Source: Aradus depressus (Eukaryota > Arthropoda > Insecta > Hemiptera > Aradidae). From it: a DNA stretch of 64,000 nucleotides. The translations under genes and the position numbers were made by a program. Location: positions 23,792,446-23,856,445 of the forward strand of contig OY759226.1 of the NCBI GenBank assembly GCA_963662175.1, given 5' to 3'. Below the pieces are notes generated by a model. The model ran no database searches. It was not told the DNA's origin and saw nothing but the letters and a program-made list of their open reading frames with translations. Positions 33,165 to 43,970 of the stretch are shown one piece after another. How positions within the stretch are numbered: the first letter of the stretch is position 1; each line of letters begins with the position of its first letter.

Positions 33165-33476
33165 GTTAGTTATTATGGCTCATGCCCGGGCTTTAACTAT
33201 AAGGTCATATCGCCTACTACCAGAGCGCTCTTTCATCACTCTGGTGGACATGAGACCTCTACTATGGGAGTTTTGCCTACCCTAAATTTTTATTCACCTA
33301 GGGTATAGGGGTCTTAAACGAGTACCTGACATTGTACAGGCTCGGGACCATCGCTTAACGTCGTGCTTAAGTTTATTTTACCTCCCATATAAAATAAAAT
33401 GAAGGTCTCGGCTGGGTGTCGAACCCGCGATCTTGAGCTCAGAAGGCAAACACGCATAGCAATGAGCTACCGGCAT
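33165..33476 (-). mobile_element. tRNA-derived SINE, near full length
   Basis: Minus-strand copy with head near GCCGGTAGCTCATTGCTATG and tail CATAATAACTAACTCAT; small internal deletions. Confidence 0.8.
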
Positions 33477-33565
33477 TAATCGACATTAATTATTAATGTT
33501 AATTTAAAGTATTTACAGAGGGCATAATGAAAATTCACTTTTTAGAATTCTCTGGTCATTTTAAC

Positions 33566-33600
33566 TCGAACCCGCGATCTTGAGCTCAATAAGCAAGTAC
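33566..33600 (-). mobile_element. SINE tRNA-head fragment
   Basis: Only CGAACCCGCGATCTTGAGCT and a few neighbouring bases remain. Confidence 0.5.
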
Positions 33601-33609
33601 TTTAAAGTT

Positions 33610-33995
33610 TTACCTACCCAGTTGTATGAAGTATAGGAGAAGTTAAGTAATCGGCCTGAATTTCGATGCGGAGTTTTCCAAAAATAAGAAACAAATTCAT
33701 ATCTGTGTGTGTATGTCTCTGAATAAGATAACTCTTGATAGAATGAATCAATCGATATCAACACGAGATTTTATATGTGAATCCAGAACCCTTTAAGGAC
33801 GACATCGATTGATTTTCAGCTAAATCAGTCAACATGAAAGTGAGGATAAGGGGAGAGGTTTAAATAGTCTAATAACTGCAAATGTAATGAATAGTATGAA
33901 GATTCAGAAGCCAATATGTAACTCAAATATTGCTCAATTGATTTTGGAGAGAGCGCAAAAACTTAGTTGATTCATTGGCGCTGGGGATAATAATC
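33610..33995 (-). repeat. Family B dispersed repeat
   Basis: Starts CCCAGTTGTATGAAGTATAG and GAAGTTAAGTAATCGGCC, includes AAGGACGACATCGATTGATT, ends near TTGATTCATTGGCGCTGGGG. Confidence 0.65.
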
Positions 33996-34366
33996 CCCCC
34001 TTTGCCTTTAGCCAATTTTGCTGAAAATCAATAGGTGTCCGTCCTAAGAGTGCTTCACATTTACACACATAAGAAATCTCCTGTCCAATACATTCATAAC
34101 ATCAGTTATTAGAAGTTATTGTGTTATGCCTCCCCCTCTTCCTCCCCTCATCTTTGGTCAATTTGGCTAAAAATCAATTGGTCCTTAGAGGTTTCTGAAT
34201 ACACATATAAAATTTCGTATTGATACATTCATTCAAGGGGGAGTTATCGTGTTCACAGACACACATAAACATACTTTTTTTTTTTTCATATTTGGAATCA
34301 AGCGGAAAACATGAAGTTCTGATTACATAACTTCCCCTATACTCGGCATGGGTGACCAAGTAAAAA
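33996..34366 (+). repeat. Family B dispersed repeat, opposite orientation
   Basis: Adjoins the previous copy head to head: TTTGCTGAAAATCAATAGGT, GAGTTATCGTGTTCACAGAC, CATAACTTCCCCTATACTCG. Confidence 0.65.
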
Positions 34367-34574
34367 CACTTATGTTTTATCACTTTTTTTTCTTATATTG
34401 GAGATAAATAATATTTTTTAGTATTATAGATGGTATTAGGCCTATTTTAATACTTTCTTTCCCAACATTTTCTTCGTATAATTCGAAATTTACTTAAAAT
34501 CAAATTTTAACAATATGGAATAAAACAATATTAGTGATAAAACGAATGAAAATAATATTTATAATGAAAAAAAT

Positions 34575-34866
34575 TTTAATTGAAAACTCTATTCTAATAA
34601 TAAGTCTAATATTATTTATTGTAGGATAAAATGAAGGAAAATATTACTTAAAATAAAATAAAAACAATTGAAAACTCTATTTTAATAATAAGTCTAATAT
34701 TATTTATTGTAGGATAAAATGAAGGAAAATATTACTTAAAATAAAATAAAAACAATTGAAAACTCTATTTTAATAATAAGTCTAATATTATTTATTGTAG
34801 GATAAAATGAAGGAAAATATTACTTAAAATAAAATAAAAACAATTGAAAACTCTATTTTAAAAACA
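34575..34866 (+). repeat. 88-bp tandem repeat, just over three units
   Basis: GAAAACTCTATTTTAATAAT recurs at 34582, 34670, 34758 and 34846, exactly 88 bp apart. The fourth unit is partial. Confidence 0.9.
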
Positions 34867-35305
34867 AGCCTAATAAATAAAACGATACTGAATCTAAATA
34901 GGAATATATTACAACTAATCGTGGGATAAAATATACATACATAGAAACTTAATTGTCAGAAAATACATATGACACAGAAATTTCGAATATTTAACAAATA
35001 CATTTAAAAAATGAATAGATAAATGTACCTAGTGGAAGAAAATAAATAATGAATGAATATTCTTAACCAGGAAACATTTTTTTAATAATAATATTAAATA
35101 TATGTGGTTGAATTCCACTTCAAACAGATAAACAGTCAACTGACCAGTGTTGCCATGTTAACGTTTGTTTATAAGTATTCACAAAGTTTTTTTTTTAATA
35201 AGTAAAAGCTTATGAATTGCAATGAATTATTTTTATATTGATTGAAATAAATTTAATATTGTATTCGTTCTAAGAAAAATATATATTTATATATACACTG
35301 ACTAG
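34867..35305. other. Unannotated interval
   Basis: AT-rich sequence flanking the host exon; no feature recognised. Confidence 0.4.
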
Positions 35306-35309
35306 AGCT

Positions 35310-35585
35310 GTTTGGATCCCCAAAGAGAATGGGAGATTAGGGGGGAGGCCTAACAGAAAAAATTGTAGTAACTGCCGATGTGAATTCAAAATCCCATAAG
35401 GACGACACATATTAATTTTCAGCGGAATTGGTAGAAGGGAAGGGGGCTCAATTCAAAGACCCCAATAACTGTCAATGTAATGAATTTATCGACTAGAATA
35501 TTAGAAACGGTCGACTGGGAAAAGGGAAAGCGAAAAATTAATTGAATAATTCGTTCTGGGGAAGTACATTGCCGGTGATTCACAT
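35310..35585 (-). repeat. Family B dispersed repeat
   Basis: Minus-strand copy ending GAAGTACATTGCCGGTGATT immediately beside the splice donor of the exon at 35619, so the intron here is transposon-derived almost to the exon edge. Confidence 0.65.
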
Positions 35586-35618
35586 TTAAAAAATTAAATT
35601 AAATTTAAAAAAACTTAC

Positions 35619-35866
35619 CCTTAGTTTATGAACTTCCCTCTGAAGACGGAGTATCTCCTGGTCTCGTCGTTTGAGCTCCCTCCTGAGGAGTGCCATGTCG
35701 TGGGAGCGTGGAACCCCCGCATTCCCCATGTCGTCCAGAGACAGATACCCAACACCGCCGAACAAACTGTCTAGAAGAGGACTTGACAAGTCCAACTCCC
35801 CTCCACTCTCTTCCTCCCACCGCCCCTCCTCCTCCACTCCGACCCCGTCCATGCCTCCCAAACCCC
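35619..35866 (-). CDS. Host internal exon with leucine-zipper-like coiled coil (cGMP-dependent protein kinase N-terminus?)
   Basis: The only credible host coding exon. On the minus strand it is preceded by a long polypyrimidine tract and TTTTTTCTGTAG, and followed by the strong donor GTAAGT (35618-35613). It is 248 bp, entering with two bases of a split codon and leaving in phase 0. It encodes about 82 residues: Gly/Glu-rich, then ELDLSSPLLDSLFGGVGYLS, then LLRRELKRRDQEILRLQREV and HKLR. The last part has heptad leucine/isoleucine spacing like the dimerisation zipper of type I cGMP-dependent protein kinases (insect foraging gene), where the KL is usually followed by a basic residue and SVL. 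That identification is from memory and tentative; another coiled-coil protein is possible. GC content is far above that of its surroundings. Confidence 0.65.
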
Positions 35867-35987
35867 CTACAGAAAAAAAAAAAAAAAAAAAATTAGTAAT
35901 TATTATTAATAAAATATTATAAAAAATTATGAACATTTTGGTGAAACAATTAGGTCTCTAGGATCAATATTTTCCAAGATATACCTA

Positions 35988-36671
35988 TACAGTAGAACCT
36001 CTTTAAATCGAACCTCGATAAGTCGAAAACCTCCAAAACTCGAAAAAAAGTTTTGTTCCTTTCCCTCCAAGCCCCAAAACCTCCATTACTCGAAATCTCA
36101 ACCCTCTATTAGTCGAAATTATCAGTGAGTCCCTACAAGCCATTTTGGTAGGTACATATTTTCCCTCTATAACTCGAAAAAATAAATTGGACCTCTGTAT
36201 CTCGATCATAGCAATGTTTTATTTTAGAACCTTTACAACTCCATTATTTGAAACTTATTACCTCTATAGCTCGAAGAAAAATAAGTTACCAACTTTAAGA
36301 ATTTGCCGACAATGTACACCATTGTTTCTTAGAAAACAATTTAGGAGTATACAATAAATAGGATTACCAATTATCTAAAGCAAAAACAAATTACTGACTT
36401 TTTTTAATACCTACATATACTACGTATTTTTTATTTTAAGGATGTTTTGAAATAATGTTGATTTATAATAAATATAAATATGTTTGTTACCTCTGTAACT
36501 TGAATTTTTATTTATTTCACCTCTCTAACTCAAAATTAGTTAGAATGAATCTTAACCTCTACAAGTCGAATGAAAATCCGCCTAAGTCGAAATCCTCCAT
36601 AAGTCGAAAACTCTATAACTTGAATTTTTTGGCGTCTCCCTTGATGTTCGACTTATAGAGGTTCTACTGTA
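35988..36671 (+). mobile_element. pogo/Tigger-like MITE, copy 1
   Basis: Inverted ends CAGTAGAACCTCT (35990 and ending 36669) flanked by TA. Throughout the 680 bp there are many variants of a CTCTATAACTCGAA motif, in one orientation on the left and mostly the same sense on the right, so the element is largely a motif array. No transposase. A second, inverted copy lies at 58780-59460. Confidence 0.85.
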
Positions 36672-37120
36672 TACACCAATATATAGAGACAATGTTTTTT
36701 TGTGTATTTGAGGTAATCTCAAAAAATACTTAACCGATTTGGATAATTCTTTCACCATTAGAAAGCTTATTTCTTTCCGGTGGATATAGGCTATATATAT
36801 ATATACACATGCTTTATCGAAAAGGAGTTGAGCAGTGATGGTAAAAGTGAAGCAATTCGGAGGAAAAACGGGCCGTTCCGGCGCCATTTATTACACACGC
36901 TGCCTAAACCATTGACGATACATCAAAATGATGTATGGAGAAATTATTGAAAATAAAAAGTTCTACAAAAAAGCCTACTATAGTATATATCTATCTATAA
37001 CAGATAGCTGTATATATATGTAAGAGTGTATAACTACTGAAATTGCAGTAACCTCTTATAAGGCCTGTGTAGAAATTTTGTTAACAAACATGCGCAAGGC
37101 GTAGCCTAAAAGCAGAGACA
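36672..37120. other. Unannotated interval
   Basis: Includes a short TA run; no gene recognised. Confidence 0.4.
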
Positions 37121-37305
37121 TGCCAAATCGGACAAAAAAAAGGAGGGAATTAGGGGGGCTAAACACACAAAAACTGCCAAAGTAATGAATGTTTCGACAA
37201 AAGGTTTTTTGTATTTAAATCGGCCAAAGGGAACCCTAGAGGAACCCACAAAGAGCAACAACTTAACTGATTAATTCGAGTTGGTGAAGTACATTATCGG
37301 TGATT
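37121..37305 (-). repeat. Family B dispersed repeat, short copy
   Basis: CAAATCGGACAAAAAAAAGG, then AACTGCCAAAGTAATGAATG and GAAGTACATTATCGGTGATT. Confidence 0.55.
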
Positions 37306-37378
37306 CGATCTAATTAAAACAATTAGTAAAGATATTTAATTAGGTATATTATTTCTCTACAGAACCGGCTTCAACTGT

Positions 37379-37467
37379 GTCATCATCAATGGCACATCAC
37401 CTGTACAGTATGAAGTCTAAAGGAACACTGTTTTCATACTGTATGGGTAATGTGTCACTAATGATGA
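37379..37467. repeat. Imperfect hairpin
   Basis: TCATCATCAATGGCACATCA with TACAGTATGAA is mirrored by TTCATACTGTATGGGTAATG with AATGATGATCA. Arms about 36 bp with mismatches; could be a small fold-back element. Confidence 0.6.
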
Positions 37468-37744
37468 TCACGTATGAATTAATTGTCAGTTAATAAACCA
37501 ATTTTCTTTAATTTTATTACTTAAATAGATAAAACTGTAAACATGATCTTATAAATGTATGTGTAATACAGTATGACATAATTGCATTTATTATAAGGTA
37601 CATATCACTAATGCAATTGCATCGATACAATATGGCTACGCCATTGCAGTCCGATTCGGTAAAAAATGGAATAATTAATTTATATATCGACTACCCATGG
37701 AGTATTTAGAAATACGCAACCTGTATATAGGTAGCAGTTGAAAC

Positions 37745-37928
37745 TAGTTAGTTATTGTGTATTCTGCCCGGATAATAACTATGAGGTCATATCGCCTACT
37801 ACCAGAGCAGTCTTTCGTCACTCTGGTGCACATGAGCCCGACTGTACTAAATTTTGCCTATCCTAATTTTTATTCACCATCGCTTAACACCCAAAGGACA
37901 GCGTGCTCAAGGTTTTTTTACCTTCCGT
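37745..37928 (-). mobile_element. SINE fragment, diverged
   Basis: Minus-strand remnant containing CTATGAGGTCATATCGCCTA and CCAGAGCAGTCTTTCGTCAC; middle deleted. Confidence 0.65.
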
Positions 37929-38230
37929 GTATCAATAATCGTTAAAATCAGAGAAAGGACCAGAAAAATTACACTTAGAATATCCGGTTAGTTGAGGTGT
38001 TCTAGAATACATTAAATAAATTGTATTCCTTTGAGACCCAAGTCAAATTTATAAATTCAGAATTCTGAGAAAAAAAATGAACAGAAATATTATATGCAAT
38101 CTGAAAAAGTCGGATTAAGAACACAAATCTGCATTAATGAGACGTTTTTTTTTATTTATATATATTTTTCATAAATAAATAAAAATGAGAGAACAGTTAG
38201 AAAATTGACTAATGTTGTTTTGACTTTGAA

Positions 38231-38600
38231 TAGAAAATTTCTGAGGGCGCCGGTAGCTCAGTGGTATGCGTGCTTGACTTCTGAGCTCAAGGTCGTGGGT
38301 TCGTAGCCCGACCGAGGCCCTTAGTTTATTTTATTTGGGAGGTAAAATAAACTTAAGCACGCCGTCCTTCGGATGGGACGTTAAGCGATGGTCCCGAGCC
38401 TGTACGATGTCAGGTACTCGTTAAAGACCCCTAGCCTAGATGAATAAAAATTTAGGGTAGGCAAAATTTAGGACTCCCACAGTAGAGTCGGGCTCGTGTC
38501 CACCAGAGTGACGAAAGAGCGCTCTGGTAGTAGGCGATATGACCTCGTAGTTAAAGCCCGGGCATGAGTCATAAAACCTAACCTAACCTAGAAAATTTCT
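38231..38600 (+). mobile_element. tRNA-derived SINE with 12-bp TSD and CCTAA tail
   Basis: Flanked by TAGAAAATTTCT at 38231-38242 and 38589-38600. Full head, body and a tail CATAAAACCTAACCTAACC that ends exactly at the duplication, so the telomere-like repeat is part of the inserted copy, not of the target. Confidence 0.92.
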
Positions 38601-38602
38601 TA

Positions 38603-38692
38603 TAGTTATTGTAACTCATGGCCGACTTTAACTACGAAGTTATATCGCCTACTACCAGAGCGCTTTTTCCTCACTCTGGTGGACATGAACTG
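38603..38692 (-). mobile_element. SINE 3' fragment
   Basis: Minus-strand 3' end (CTACCAGAGCGCTTTTTCCT) next to the full-length copy. Confidence 0.65.
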
Positions 38693-38879
38693 TATTAATA
38701 TAACTATTCCCTTTTACTATAGATGTTGTCTCTTCAGATCCAAGATAATTCAATATTTCTATAATGTTATTGGGATGCCAGCTGATTTAATCTTATAATA
38801 ATATTAAATCAACCAATTACTTAGTTAATAAACGATTATTGAGTATCCATTTGATTCTATCCAAAGGTTGGAAGAATTG

Positions 38880-39660
38880 TGATGTATATGAAAAATACAC
38901 ACATTAAAATTATTGAATTATTAATATTAAAAAATTAATTTTATTTATTTTTTCTATAAAAAACATTTTCTTTTAAACAAATGAGTAAAAAAACAAAATA
39001 CTGCCATCAGCTGTTTTTAGTGTGTGTAGAGACGAGTCGAGGCCTGGATTGAATGGAGACGGTCTGAATGAAGATAAAAAGTGGTGTTTAGGCTTAAGAT
39101 ATAATGAACTAAATAGGAGTGAATTGACGGTGAAATTGATACGCAAAGAAGGTACTGTTGTTTATTTATATGTACAGGATATATGCCCAGAAATATACAA
39201 CTTAAAAAAAAATGTCAAAAAAATAAAACAAAAAAAGATTGAAATAGTGTTAAGAATTTAATTTGTAAGATTTATCTTTTGATATTTGTTTGTTTCAATG
39301 TTTAGTTTTTTAATTTTAATAATGTAGATTTAAGAAAATTAACCCAATATTTGTTCTAGAAAATTCTATTCTATTCATTTTCCCTGTTGGCCCAGTAAGA
39401 TTATTTGAAAACCTTTGGATTAGATTTAATATTATTGAAAACAATTTAAAATGGCATCTCTTTAGAAATCCAAATGAAAAGTTTGTTCATTGAAATTTAA
39501 AAAAAAATTATGTGCGCTCTCTTCAAAATTGCACGTCTTCAACTTTTGATATTTTTTTAGGGCCCTTTTCGGAAATTACTGTAGAAATCAAAATTAAAAA
39601 GAAGACCAGTTATAAAATTTCTACAGGAAATGTGGTAATTATTATTATTTATATTTTTAT
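38880..39660 (+). repeat. Family C repeat, copy 1, with conserved short frame
   Basis: Shared with 54360-55170 and partly 54060-54290. Contains a 79-codon frame (39022-39261) whose core LNRSELTVKLIRKEGTVVYL and YVQDICPEIYNLKK recurs in the other copy with few replacements. Downstream GGGCCCTTTTCGGAAATTAC and TTTCTACAGGAAATGTGGTA are also shared. Class and protein unknown. Confidence 0.55.
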
Positions 39661-39924
39661 TTGTTTATCATTTATTTAAGATTAACACTTAAACCTTTTT
39701 ATTACCACAGTATTCTCCAAGATTATCAACAGTTATGAAAAACTAAAATGGTTGTTAAACACTAAAAATAAACTTACTCCGGTTATTTTAATAAAAATAT
39801 TTGATAAAAACATTATTAATATTTATGGTTATTTATTAGAATCCTTTATCTATGTTATTATCCTAGAATACATTTGTATATAACTTATGATCTACAGGTA
39901 CCTTACTGCATGGCCAAGTTTTTT

Positions 39925-39986
39925 CACTTAGGATATAAGTCTTAAGCGAGTGATTGACACCGCACAAATTGACCATCGCTTAACGT
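39925..39986 (-). mobile_element. SINE fragment
   Basis: Short antisense remnant ending ACCATCGCTTAACGT. Confidence 0.45.
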
Positions 39987-40103
39987 AAAAATATATAATT
40001 TTTTGTTTATTTCTTACTCTTATTATTATTTTATGAATCCATTTTTTCATTTATAATTTTTTATTTATTCGTTTATAATTGATTAATATATACCTATATA
40101 TAT

Positions 40104-41140
40104 TGTGACGTGTAGAATGGGGGGGTCACAAAGAATAAAAGAAATTGTTATTCTTTATAAAAATAGTAGGAAAAAAATAGTAAGTACAAATAAATAAAAA
40201 TGTAGGTACATCTTGGCAAAAGATATTAAAAGTAAGAAAAAAGGAAATATGATGAATTGTAAAAGAAAAGACTAACCTGATGACATGGGGTGGGGGAAAA
40301 GATGGCGAGAAGTGTGGAAGGAGCCGACTCGTGGTAGTAGGTTTGTGCAGGAGCTTGGATGAGGGGTAGTCTGTTTTTGGAGGAACTTGGAGGAGGTGTC
40401 GGGTGTTTTGAAGAGTGTAGAAGTAGCGTAGAAGATGGAAAATAGCACATTTATATGAAGGATTGTCGTAGAAGAAGAATAAAGAAAAGTCCCGAGAAGG
40501 TTGAATTTTGTATATGGACGGAAGAAAAGACTGAGAAGAAAGTTACCAGGAAGGACGGATACAAAAGAGGATATAGGATGCCGTGAGTTGCCAGAATTTT
40601 TGTCATCCATATTTATAACCATATAGTTTGGTGTCATTTGCCAAGAGTACATTTTTTTTTCTGTCTAAATTAACTCATAAGAGGTTTATTTCATGTATTG
40701 TCAAAAAATTATAATAATTCACTAACCCAGTAACCTTTTTTTTTATACCATTTACAAAAAGAAATTAAAATATACAAATTATAAAACATTATAATTTAAA
40801 ATTGTAGTTATCATTTTTCCTTTATTTTCACATAAACACTCTAAATAAGAAAAGAATGCCACCCCTGTTTTTTTTTTGTTAGATTTATAAATTAAAGTAG
40901 GAAATTAATAAATTCAAAGAACGATAAGTTGTTTCATTGGCGCCCAACGTGGGGCAATTTTAAAAAGGAATAAATTTAATGAGAACACAATTAGTTGTTT
41001 CATTGGCGCCCAACGTGGGGCAATTTAAAAAAATAAAATTAAATTCATAGTATAAGAATCATCTCATTGGCGCCCAACGTGGGGCATTTGTTAAAAAAAA
41101 TTGAAAAGATAATAAATTCAATAGATCAAGAATCATTTCA
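40104..41140 (+). repeat. 5' LTR
   Basis: 1037 bp. Its last 200 bp contain three extra copies of the primer-binding sequence. Minus-strand frames (40226-40450, 40272-40652) are present in both LTRs and are not supported as genes. Confidence 0.9.
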
Positions 41141-41235
41141 TTGGCGCCCAACGTGGGGCATTTGCTAAAAAAAAAATGAACAGGTAATCAATTCATAGAA
41201 TCAGTAATTGTTTCATTGGCGCCCAACGTTTTGGC
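40938..41235 (+). promoter_or_regulatory. Array of five tRNA-Lys primer-binding-site motifs
   Basis: TGGCGCCCAACGTGGGGC occurs at 40938-40955, 41004-41021, 41068-41085 and 41142-41159; a damaged fifth (TGGCGCCCAACGTTTTGGC) is at 41217-41235. The 18-mer is the complement of the 3' end of animal tRNA-Lys(CUU). Each is preceded by TTTCAT or CTCAT and followed by an A-rich spacer, giving units of 64-75 bp. The 3' LTR ends just before the position equivalent to motif four, so priming in the last cycle happened at motif four. Confidence 0.9.
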
Positions 41236-41364
41236 AATAAAAATGATGGAATAGAAAAAAAAAAAAAAAAAAATTTTTTTGAGTTGTCCAGTTTATAGTT
41301 TAGAAATTGCTATGATATATTTTATGTATTATATTTATTATAGAGGATAGATTTGTGAAGCAAG

Positions 41365-42471
41365 ATGGCGGACGAGGACACAGGTGAGTCGACCCATAGC
41401 ATGGCGGGAGAGCAAGGTCCGGAGTTTGTTTACGATGGGGAGGCGGGAGAATTAGTTGCAGGAATGGACGGAATCGGGAGTGGCCTCGGCGGATTAGGAC
41501 TCCGGGACGTAGATAGCGATGTTCGGGAATCTGGATTTGTAGAAGGAACGGGAGAAAATTCTATGATAGTCACGAGTCCGCTTATAGGAAGGTCGAATTC
41601 GGGGGATGAGGATGAAAACAAAAATAAAGACGATAATCCGAGTCAATTTGAGCAAATGATGGATCGTATCATGCAAAAAACATTCGAAAAGATGGACCAT
41701 CAATTTGAACAGTTAAGTTGTAAGTTAGAAACAATAAATGAAACTAATAAAAAAGAAATAATCGAGTTGGTTGAGCAAAGGTTTGAGTTTTTTGAAATAC
41801 AAATAAGTAAAAATATAGAGCAACTAAGGGGGGAACAACAAAATAATAACACGAATGAAATAATAGTGGAGACAAAAACAGATCTTATTGAAGTTGAAAA
41901 TAAATGTGAAAATAAATTAATAACAGATGAGAAAAAGAAATTAAATGAAATAGGTAATGCTCAGAAAAATGAATTAGAAATAAGTAAAAGCAAATCAAAT
42001 AGAAAGGAAAATAGAAAGGAAAAGAGAAAAATAAAATTGAACAAAGAAATGAATAAAGATTATATTCCGTTTAATACATTATGTCGGCTAGGTTTTATTA
42101 GAAAAAGTTATAAATTGTCAAAAATATCCAAAGATAAAATAAAAAATAAAAATATCGGTATCTTGAAAGTAAAATTAACAGAAATAAATTGTAAGAAAAT
42201 TTGTAAAGGAAATTTGGGCCCTATTTGCCAAGAAAGTTGTGATAAAAAAAAATTAAAGAAAACTAATAAAAGAAAAGCTAAAGTAATGTTCCAGCCAAAT
42301 TCTAGGAGAATTAGATATCGGAAGATAAAGTTGGACAAATATGAAAATAAACAGAAACAAAGTGCTGACTTTAAAATACCAAAACTAATAAGCTTAATTA
42401 AAAATCACACTAAATTAAAGAAAATTAAAAATCACAAGAAATTTAAAAAAAAAAAAGTTTCCTTCAGATAA
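41365..42471 (+). CDS. Gag-like protein of the LTR element
   Basis: 368 codons. The N-terminus (about 1-90) is acidic and glycine-rich (MADEDTGESTHSMAGEQGPE). Residues about 93-155 form a probable coiled coil (FEQMMDRIMQKTFEKMDHQF, then ETINETNKKEIIELVEQR). The rest is very lysine-rich. Four cysteines (CKKIC, then PICQESC) do not fit the CCHC zinc-knuckle spacing. No protease, RT or integrase follows. Codon use is AT-rich in the C-terminal two thirds but GC-richer at the start, suggesting two origins. Capsid or nucleic-acid binding role is inferred from position only. Confidence 0.6.
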   Translation: MADEDTGESTHSMAGEQGPEFVYDGEAGELVAGMDGIGSGLGGLGLRDVDSDVRESGFVEGTGENSMIVTSPLIGRSNSGDEDENKNKDDNPSQFEQMMDRIMQKTFEKMDHQFEQLSCKLETINETNKKEIIELVEQRFEFFEIQISKNIEQLRGEQQNNNTNEIIVETKTDLIEVENKCENKLITDEKKKLNEIGNAQKNELEISKSKSNRKENRKEKRKIKLNKEMNKDYIPFNTLCRLGFIRKSYKLSKISKDKIKNKNIGILKVKLTEINCKKICKGNLGPICQESCDKKKLKKTNKRKAKVMFQPNSRRIRYRKIKLDKYENKQKQSADFKIPKLISLIKNHTKLKKIKNHKKFKKKKVSFR

Positions 42472-43602
42472 ACCGATGGATTATTTTTGATAACAAGGAA
42501 CTCGTAATTGGACTTTTAAATGAACTTATGACTATGGTTTTGTGTTTTTTAAATATATTTTTCTTAAATCATAATAATTAAAAATAAAACTAAATTATAA
42601 ATTAAAAGTAATCAGCTAATGAATAAATTGTTTTTAATTACGAAGTATCAAATAATAGCTTTGTTGTGTGTTTCTCACCTTGGAAATAAAGATTAAAAAA
42701 AAAAAAAAATCTAAAATTGAGAAGTCGAAACTATTGAAATATGAAAATCAAAATATAATAAAATCTGAATTGATAGTACGGTCACTTATAAAACTGATAT
42801 CACTAAACCAACATGTTGATGGAAGATAGATTCTGGTGGAGAGACGGTCTGCAACTAACGGGATTCTGTGGAACAGAGAGGTAGTACACACTTCAAGTAG
42901 GATTATGATAGTTTGACCCATATAAACAATGCATGTAGGTCTGACCTAATGACCGATATCTAGCTAAAAAAAAAATGGTAATATAATTCGATTCTTGATA
43001 TTTTGTTTAAATTATTGAAGTCTTGTGTCATGTTGTAAAAATAATAATAATAACATAATAATTAGCATTATGTGACTTGTCGGTCTTTGCTATGGCAATT
43101 TTGTTTTGATCAAGTATGACCTCTTATATCTTCAAATCATGAGAGACCTTGCTCCATGTGTGTGTGGATCGGCTTGTCTGGGTCATATAAGCCTCGCTTA
43201 ATCATATGTGTTTTTTTTTCTTAGTTTATGAAACTGAATTTGTTTTTTTTTGGTTATACATGTTCTTAAATTTTATGGTTATATGTGATATTGTTAAAAA
43301 AAAAAAAAAAAAAAAAAAAATGTTTAATGCCTTCTCCACTCTAAAAAAAATTTTGATATTTTAATGTTTTTTTTATGATAAAAAAAAAAAAAAAAAATTA
43401 TTTATTGAAATTATATTATATTGCTAAAAAAAAAAAAAAAAAAAATTGTTTGCTAGTTAATGTTAGAAAGAAAATTTAAAAAAAAAAAAAAAAAAAAAAT
43501 TGTTTCGTGCCTTCTCCACTCTGAAAAAATTTTTTTTGATATTTTAATGTTTTTTTATGATAAAAAAAACAAAATTATTTATTGAAATTATTTCATATTT
43601 TG

Positions 43603-43655
<53 letters not shown>

Positions 43656-43721
43656 TGTTTGCTAGTTAATGTATTATTGTTTAAAAAAAAAAAAAAAAAA
43701 AAAATTGTTTGTTAGTTACCT

Positions 43722-43759
<38 letters not shown>

Positions 43760-43970
43760 TTTCTATGAAATTGTACATGTTATAATTATAATATTGGTTA
43801 GAGGATTGATTGCATAAGTATTTAAAAATGTTAGAAAGAAAATAGTGTATTAATGAAAAAAAAAAAAAAAAAAAAAATGTTTACATAAAATATGTGTCAA
43901 AAGGTTCAAAGTATTTGTATGCATAGGGCTGTAAAGAATAACAGATTTCTTTGTATATAGGAAGGGGATA
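42472..43970 (+). other. Non-coding interior of LTR element with long A-tracts
   Basis: No pol sequence. From 43290 on there are repeated A-tracts (up to about 50 bases at 43603-43652) separated by a roughly 200-bp unit containing GCCTTCTCCACTCTAAAAAA and TTGTTTGCTAGTTAATGT. Ends with the purine tract beside the 3' LTR. Confidence 0.8.

Noticed and set aside
35671..35922. Plus-strand proline/serine-rich frames
   Set aside because: Antisense of the spliced minus-strand exon; no splice signals on the plus strand.
3546..38600. Functional tRNA genes at GGCGCCGGTAGCTCAGTGGT heads
   Set aside because: A and B boxes are present, but no proper anticodon stem or acceptor closes, and each head continues into the same 300-bp SINE body.
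3546..38600. Telomere or subtelomere from CCTAA/TTAGG repeats
   Set aside because: Only three to four units each, always at SINE tails inside target duplications.
40938..41235. tRNA-Lys pseudogenes
   Set aside because: Only the 18-base complement of the tRNA 3' end is present; no tRNA body.
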